A stretch of DNA of 6,459 bases from Syntrophaceae bacterium UBA3084 (GTDB lineage: Bacteria; Desulfobacterota; Syntrophia; Syntrophales; UBA6807): assembly GCA_002367335.1 (NCBI GenBank), contig DFBI01000188.1, positions 2,635 through 9,093 on the forward strand. The letters are read 5' to 3'. This document shows positions 6,344 to 6,459 of this stretch, in pieces. The notes below the pieces were generated by a model. The model worked only from the letters and a program-made list of their open reading frames with translations, was not told where the DNA came from and made no database searches. Each line of letters starts with the position of its first letter. Within the stretch, counting starts at the first letter, position 1. The translations under genes were made by a program, and so were the position numbers.

Positions 6344-6372
6344 AATTTAGCTATTTTATCATGAATTGTCCA
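6344..6372 (-). promoter_or_regulatory. Candidate promoter for the phasin-UbiB operon
   Basis: On the minus strand TGGACA (6372-6367, one mismatch to TTGACA) and TAAATT (6349-6344, four of six to TATAAT) are separated by 17 bp. Transcription would start near 6337, giving a leader of about 28 nt that carries the ggaggt ribosome site. The -10 is weak, and the gap is AT-rich enough for chance matches. Confidence 0.35.
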
Positions 6373-6380
6373 CATTTTAC

Positions 6381-6398
6381 TCCGCAGATTCCGCAAAT
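6381..6398 (+). repeat. Two tandem 9-bp units
   Basis: tccgcagat (6381-6389) is followed directly by tccgcaaat (6390-6398), matching at 8 of 9 positions. It lies between the candidate promoter and the right-hand dispersed repeat, upstream of the phasin-like gene. No function is evident. Confidence 0.5.
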
Positions 6399-6400
6399 TA

Positions 6401-6450
6401 TAGTCCTTATCCCCAACAACTGCGTTTTTCGTCCAGATGTTGGTGTCAGG
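6401..6450 (-). repeat. Dispersed repeat, right (uninterrupted) copy
   Basis: This is the inverted partner of the repeat at 5-116. Read on the minus strand it runs from the 17-bp core (6450-6434) through aaaaacgc (6429-6422) directly into agttgttg (6421-6414), without the palindromic block that splits the left copy. It is an imperfect hairpin: 6413-6422 pairs with 6434-6443 with one mismatch around an 11-nt loop. As at the left end, it is oriented toward the neighbouring gene, here about 100 bp upstream of the phasin-like start. Confidence 0.8.
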
Positions 6451-6459
6451 TAATGAACA

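Noticed and set aside
6397..6419. Minus-strand TATAAT (6402-6397) with ttgttg (6419-6414) as the phasin operon promoter
   Set aside because: The spacer is only 11 bp, and the correctly spaced position (6425-6420) reads acgcag, a poor -35.
1..6459. The inverted repeats at both ends as terminal repeats of a transposon or island spanning the whole window
   Set aside because: There is no transposase, integrase or resolvase inside, the cargo is housekeeping genes on both strands, and the repeats look like hairpin REP-type sequences. Contig or window ends falling in dispersed repeats is a simpler explanation.

Overview
The window is ordinary bacterial chromosome: short intergenic gaps, Shine-Dalgarno sites, overlapping genes and no introns. 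Base composition is AT-leaning by eye. A small phasin-like gene joined to an AarF/UbiB kinase gene, together with folE2-type rather than folE-type GTP cyclohydrolase, would fit an anaerobic Desulfobacterota (former Deltaproteobacteria)-like organism. That placement is an inference, because no taxonomic marker gene is present.

Layout. Positions 1-116 hold a dispersed repeat copy interrupted by a palindromic insert. On the + strand follow a divergent Nudix hydrolase (124-981), a promoter-bearing gap, then four genes in a row: a class I/II aminotransferase (1086-2225), a HAD phosphatase overlapping it (2215-2907), a QueD-type pterin synthase (2963-3340) and FolE2 (3333-4103, overlapping queD). 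A 207-bp convergent gap of short tandem repeats follows. On the - strand a phasin-like helical protein (6308-6009) leads directly into an AarF/ABC1/UbiB kinase-like membrane protein (6005-4311). The last 150 bp hold the phasin gene's leader and a second, inverted copy of the repeat seen at position 5.

How the genes work together. FolE2 makes 7,8-dihydroneopterin triphosphate from GTP, and the QueD-type enzyme consumes that product, so the overlapping pair encodes two consecutive steps toward queuosine and possibly also folate. The aminotransferase and HAD phosphatase are translationally linked, but their substrates cannot be read from sequence. The phasin-like protein and the UbiB-family protein form a second operon, probably concerned with membrane or lipid/quinone physiology.

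I see no phage, CRISPR, toxin-antitoxin or secretion system, no tRNA or rRNA, and no clear undescribed multi-gene system. The most interesting items are: an inverted repeat pair at the two window ends, one copy split by a 57-bp palindromic insert; intergenic gaps built of several different 7-bp tandem words; a Nudix box interrupted by about 35 residues; and a pterin synthase carrying the combined CxxxHGH/ExxHGH signature of dual-function enzymes.
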